Below are positions 60,589-64,000 of a stretch of 64,000 bases of DNA, in pieces (the stretch's first letter is position 1; each line of letters begins with the position of its first letter). The stretch is from Malaya genurostris (lineage: Eukaryota > Arthropoda > Insecta > Diptera > Culicidae). Location of the stretch: the NCBI RefSeq assembly GCF_030247185.1, contig NC_080572.1, forward strand, positions 228,833,435 to 228,897,434, read 5' to 3'. The notes under the pieces are model-generated. The model worked only from the letters and a program-made list of their open reading frames with translations, was not told the DNA's origin and made no database searches. A program made the translations under genes and the position numbers.

Positions 60589-61800
60589 CTGTATTCTGCA
60601 TGAAATCCGTATGGGCGTATACAAATTAGTACATTACAGATAATTCTGTTTGAATGGCAACTACAAAAACGATACCATAAGCTTTACAAAATTTGAAGAT
60701 TTCATAAAATGACCTGGTGTCCTTGAAGCGGCTTACATTAGAGTGCGTTCAATTAAGACAGCTTTATGAAAGTAATAAATTTTGGATCACTGTCATGTCA
60801 TACCAAAATGTTGTCACTTCTATTCTTGTGACATATGTTCAGTTCATGATATGAATGTGTAATTCTCTTCAGTGCGTTATTTTTGCATCGTTTTCGACGG
60901 ACAGCTTTGCAGTGGCGCACTGTTCCCGGCACTCGTCAATGAATCATGAACATGCAAAGCAGTTGACATCACTCAGCATTATTAATTTTCATTGCTGAGA
61001 AGAAGAAATGACTTCACCGGCGCAGATTTACACAGCGGGTACAAACGGGAAACAATGGGAATTATCGTCACGTACGCCAAAATCGCTGTTTCGCCGAATT
61101 GACAAATATAAAGGCAAAGCCGATTAAATTGGCATCGATTTGTATTGATTCCGTCTCCGCACGTGTCTCCCATAGAGACGCCACTTCCGCAGCCGAAAAT
61201 AATTGACTATGTGACGGTTCGTGATTTAATCTGAATATTGTTAAAATATTTGCGACTGCGAGTGATTCTCCTAAAGTGGGGCTTAAACACTGACGCCAAC
61301 AATGAAGTGATTTAGTAATCACGGAGACGCGAGTTTGTTATTCATTTTTTTTAGATGTGACTTATTATATAAGCATGTGCGGTGATTTGTGGTATTACAA
61401 CAAAAAAATCGTCGTTTACTAATGACAACTAATGAGCGTTATGCTTGGGCACAAATGTCGCATATGAATCGACCTCCTACATGAGCACCGTCTTAGTCCG
61501 TGTCGGCCGGGTTTTCTGGGAATCAGTTAATAGGCAGCTAATTTGGTATTCGTTTTATAATGGCTGTGACTCAGGGAGCTTGATTGGAATATAATTTGAT
61601 TCGACGTTCGATTATTCTATCATGACAAAATGATCCCAAGAGTTGCAGAGCGATCAGCTGTACATTCCATTTAAACCATTGGACTCGTTCTTCAATCTGC
61701 TTCGGATCCAAAAACCCATCAGCTTAGTATTTCTTGATTACCTAACTTATACGATCGAACAAAGACAGTTCGCTTCACATTACTTCCAGTAGTTACGCTT
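60589..61800. other. Unassigned sequence
   Basis: No gene, RNA or complete repeat recognised; 60900-61320 is somewhat GC-richer. Confidence 0.4.
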
Positions 61801-61803
61801 GAT

Positions 61804-62435
61804 CTAATTTTCCATACAAGTTTTATAGGCCGCCGATGGTATGGCCTTTAGTTCACGCAGCGAATCCTCTTTTATGGTCTCTATGGTCTCAAAACGCGTT
61901 CCCCGCAATGGCAATTTGAGTCTGGGGAAGAGGAAAAAGTCACACGGGGCCATATCTGGAGAGTACGGTGCTTGGTTGATGATATTGGTTGAGTTTTTGG
62001 ACAAAAACTGCGACACAACCAACGCTATGTGAGCCGGCGCATTATCGTGAAATTCAGATTTTTTGGCACCAGCCGAGAAGCGACGCGTTTCAAACCCAAA
62101 ACATCAGTTAAAATGTGTTCGGCTGATCCATAAGAGATGCCCAACAACACAGCAATCTCTCTAATCGGTACAGAACGATTTTGCAACACGATTTGCTTCG
62201 CCGATTCAATGTTTTCTTCAGTAACAGATGTTGTTGGGCGGCCAGGGATCTCATCATGATCCAAGCTTGTACGACCACCTTTGAAGCGTTTATACCACTC
62301 GTATACCTGTGTTTTTCCTAGACACGATTCATCAAAGGCCTTTTCTAACATTTTCAACGTTTCGGAACACTTAAATCCATTTGCAACACAAAATTTGATG
62401 CACGCACGTTGTTCTAAATTTTCATCATCTTAATC
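61804..62435 (-). pseudogene. DD34D mariner transposase, second family, large internal deletion
   Basis: On the minus strand LEQRACIKFCVANGFKCSET and SCLGKTQVYEWYKRFKGGRT give the first helix-turn-helix; TSVTEENIESAKQIVLQNRS and GISYGSAEHILTDVLGLKRV the second. LVPKNLNF then joins, out of frame, to HDNAPAHIALVVSQFLSKNS and APYSPDMAPCDFFLFPRLKL. Second and third aspartates (62046-62044, 61941-61939) are 34 residues apart. The first catalytic aspartate and about 120 residues are deleted. It differs clearly from the copy at 49-50 kb. I could not find its terminal repeats. Confidence 0.9.
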
Positions 62436-63100
62436 AAAAGCAGTTTGTTGACATTATTTTATATAGGACCTAGTTTGTTTATGACCGAAATAGGCGCATC
62501 ACTCCTCCTATCAGGACCTACCTATGACAATGGTAAGCTAGAGTCGGAGTCCTGGCGTCTAGAAAGGCAAAAAGATCGAACTGAAAGCCGGTAACTTTCA
62601 ATGGTTCGTTGATGGCTCCAAGCAGGCGTGAAGATGAATTTAATTAAAATCAAAATAATGCTTCTGTTGATGACGGTTGCACAGCAACCGGGGCAAGTCA
62701 CTTTTTAGTGTCTCGGGCTTGGAACAAACTATAGTTCACCTTCTGATTGTGCTCAGGGCAAAGTGCAAGGCGGATAAGCCTTTCGGTCATTGCTCAGGAC
62801 GTTAGCTAGCAGCAGCAGCAGCAGTAACATTCTGTCGTTGTGTCAATTCAACACGGAAAGGTTGTAAGGTAGAAACATGATTGAAAATATGTTTGCTACT
62901 AGCGAATGCGGCTTTTTCAATGGATTAGTAAAATTAACACTCGATGTTGGGTTGGTCCGTCATTACTCGGTTGATTTTGGACATTTCGACTTTCGATTAC
63001 TGCGATGCTATTATTATGATTTTACAGTACTTATCGAAAGTCGAAGGTTTCCGGTATCATATGTTCCTTTTTCACGAGAGCCCAATATGACTCGATGGTA
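62436..63100. other. Unassigned; short CAG tract
   Basis: AGCAGCAGCAGCAGCAG at about 62811. No gene identified. Confidence 0.4.
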
Positions 63101-63101
63101 G

Positions 63102-63240
63102 GGATGTTCGATACCGAGTCCAAACTTTGAGGTATCGATACTTCCTTTAAATAATCGGGTGTCGATATCACATCAGAGCGATACTGTTAGTATCGATATT
63201 TAAGGTCTCGATACTTCCAGTATCACAACAGATTGAAATC
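63102..63240. repeat. TATCGATA-rich segment with TAGGGATG start
   Basis: TAGGGATGTTCGATACCGAG followed by several GTATCGATA words. Resembles in style the edges of 50628-51543. Confidence 0.45.
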
Positions 63241-63264
63241 AATTCCCATTACGACGGAATGAAA

Positions 63265-63555
63265 AATTAAGTTCCATTGAGTTCCACTTAGGTTTTTTTT
63301 CTTGTATTGGGCATATCTTTTCCTACAATTTTTGTAAAAATCAGCTGCATAAAGTTGCATATTTCGCTTCGGTGCAATGTTTTATCACAGGTAAAAAAAA
63401 GGTTAAATGTTGTATAACAACTATGAAAGGAAAGAACAAACCTATGCACTACCTTCAACAAAAATATGGGATTTTTCATTTTCTGCAATTATTCCAAACA
63501 AAGTATGCATAACAAAATAACTTGAACCAAGTTATGAATAAAAAAAACTGATTTT
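63265..63555 (+). mobile_element. Fragment of the Transib-like foldback arm
   Basis: Aligns with 15965-16260: GTTCCACTTAGG, AAAATCAGCTGCATAAAGTT, AACAAAGTATGCATAACAAA. Lacks both ends. Confidence 0.75.
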
Positions 63556-64000
63556 AACAAACTTAGGCTCGTTTGAAAGATCAAATCACTGTGACTTTTG
63601 GATCCGGAGATATGATGGTATAAGAGACGTAACCGAAAAAACGCGTTGTTTTTTTTTACCGCGCAAGTTTATCGGAGATGGCTTAACCGATTTTAACAAG
63701 CTTAGACTCGTTTGAAAGCTACTATTGGGCCATTGATCAAGTTCGAATATCAAATGGCTGTGACATTTGGTTTCGGAGATATACGCCCTTATTCTGAATA
63801 ACGTCGTATCGTTTTTTCGCTCGTATTTCATTCGTATTCCCAATAACGCTAGCAAAATCAAAGGTAGCTATGATTCGATCGAACCACATTCGATCGAAAA
63901 ATCAATACGTCGTTATTCAGAATAAGGGCGATAATGGTATAAGTGACGTAACCGACAAAACACGTTGTTTTTTATCGCTCTAATGTATATAAGGGTGCCA
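63556..64000 (+). mobile_element. Family A repeat, split by a MITE and cut by the window end
   Basis: GGCTTAACCGATTTTAACAA, TTGATCAAGTTCGAATATC and AAGTGACGTAACCGACAAAA are present. The sequence GGAGATA is separated from ATGGTATAAG by the MITE at 63784-63930. Confidence 0.8.
63784..63930. mobile_element. 147 bp palindromic MITE
   Basis: Ends CGCCCTTATTCTGAATAACG and CGTTATTCAGAATAAGGGCG are inverted (26 bp with one mismatch). ATA flanks both sides (63781-63783, 63931-63933), a likely 3 bp target duplication as in PIF/Harbinger elements. Insertion into family A proves the boundaries. Confidence 0.8.

Overview
This is a transposon-dense, AT-rich piece of an insect nuclear genome. Several interspersed repeats (blocks with GGTTCCGGA, CTTTCTATAGAAAGG and CCACCTAGTGGTG, plus MITEs duplicating TA) look to me like those of culicine mosquitoes. 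That assignment rests on memory of repeat style, not on a search. I found no host gene I could name, no rRNA, no CRISPR and no functional tRNA. Almost everything I can recognise is a mobile element or its remains, and the many short open frames elsewhere are mostly chance.

Layout. 1-1.7 kb: the 5' end of a non-LTR retrotransposon on the minus strand, internally deleted so that ORF1 abuts the ORF2 linker. 2.4-5 kb: copies of an abundant repeat I call family A, one split by a foldback element with CACAGTG ends. 6.8-10.3 kb: a second repeat family (D) built around a ~680 bp inverted repeat. 10.3-12.8 kb: GC-richer sequence with no recognisable gene. 12.98-16.56 kb: a 3.58 kb foldback element, ~970 bp arms, inserted with a CGTCG duplication into a reverse-transcriptase sequence. 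18.9-26.1 kb: a nest in which a Jockey-type LINE is split by a hAT-like element that itself holds a second LINE, another hAT-like element and a DD37D mariner. 26.5-28.8 kb: GC-richer, unassigned.

28.8-42.2 kb: family A copies, a ~4.04 kb tandem duplication (30756-34795 and 34796-38843), a family A copy carrying eight 168 bp tandem units, and inverted copies of another repeat (E). 42.8-43.7 kb: a deleted DD41D mariner. 46.6-48.4 kb: an unclassified element with TGACAGACATGTGAT ends. 49.1-50.4 kb: a decayed DD34D mariner. 52.1-53.2 kb: a TA-flanked MITE holding a long AT microsatellite. 54.5-55.3 kb: a complete family A copy. 56.3 kb: a tRNA-derived SINE. 56.9-60.6 kb: a third partial copy of the duplicated block next to an inverted E copy. 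61.8-62.4 kb: a second, deleted DD34D mariner. The window ends in a family A copy split by a 147 bp palindromic MITE.

The most interesting signal is the pair of foldback elements with CACAGTG termini and 5 bp target duplications (CACAG, CGTCG). Those features match Transib transposons, the group related to RAG1 and V(D)J recombination signals. There is no operon logic here: the features relate to each other by nesting, which gives a relative order of insertion.
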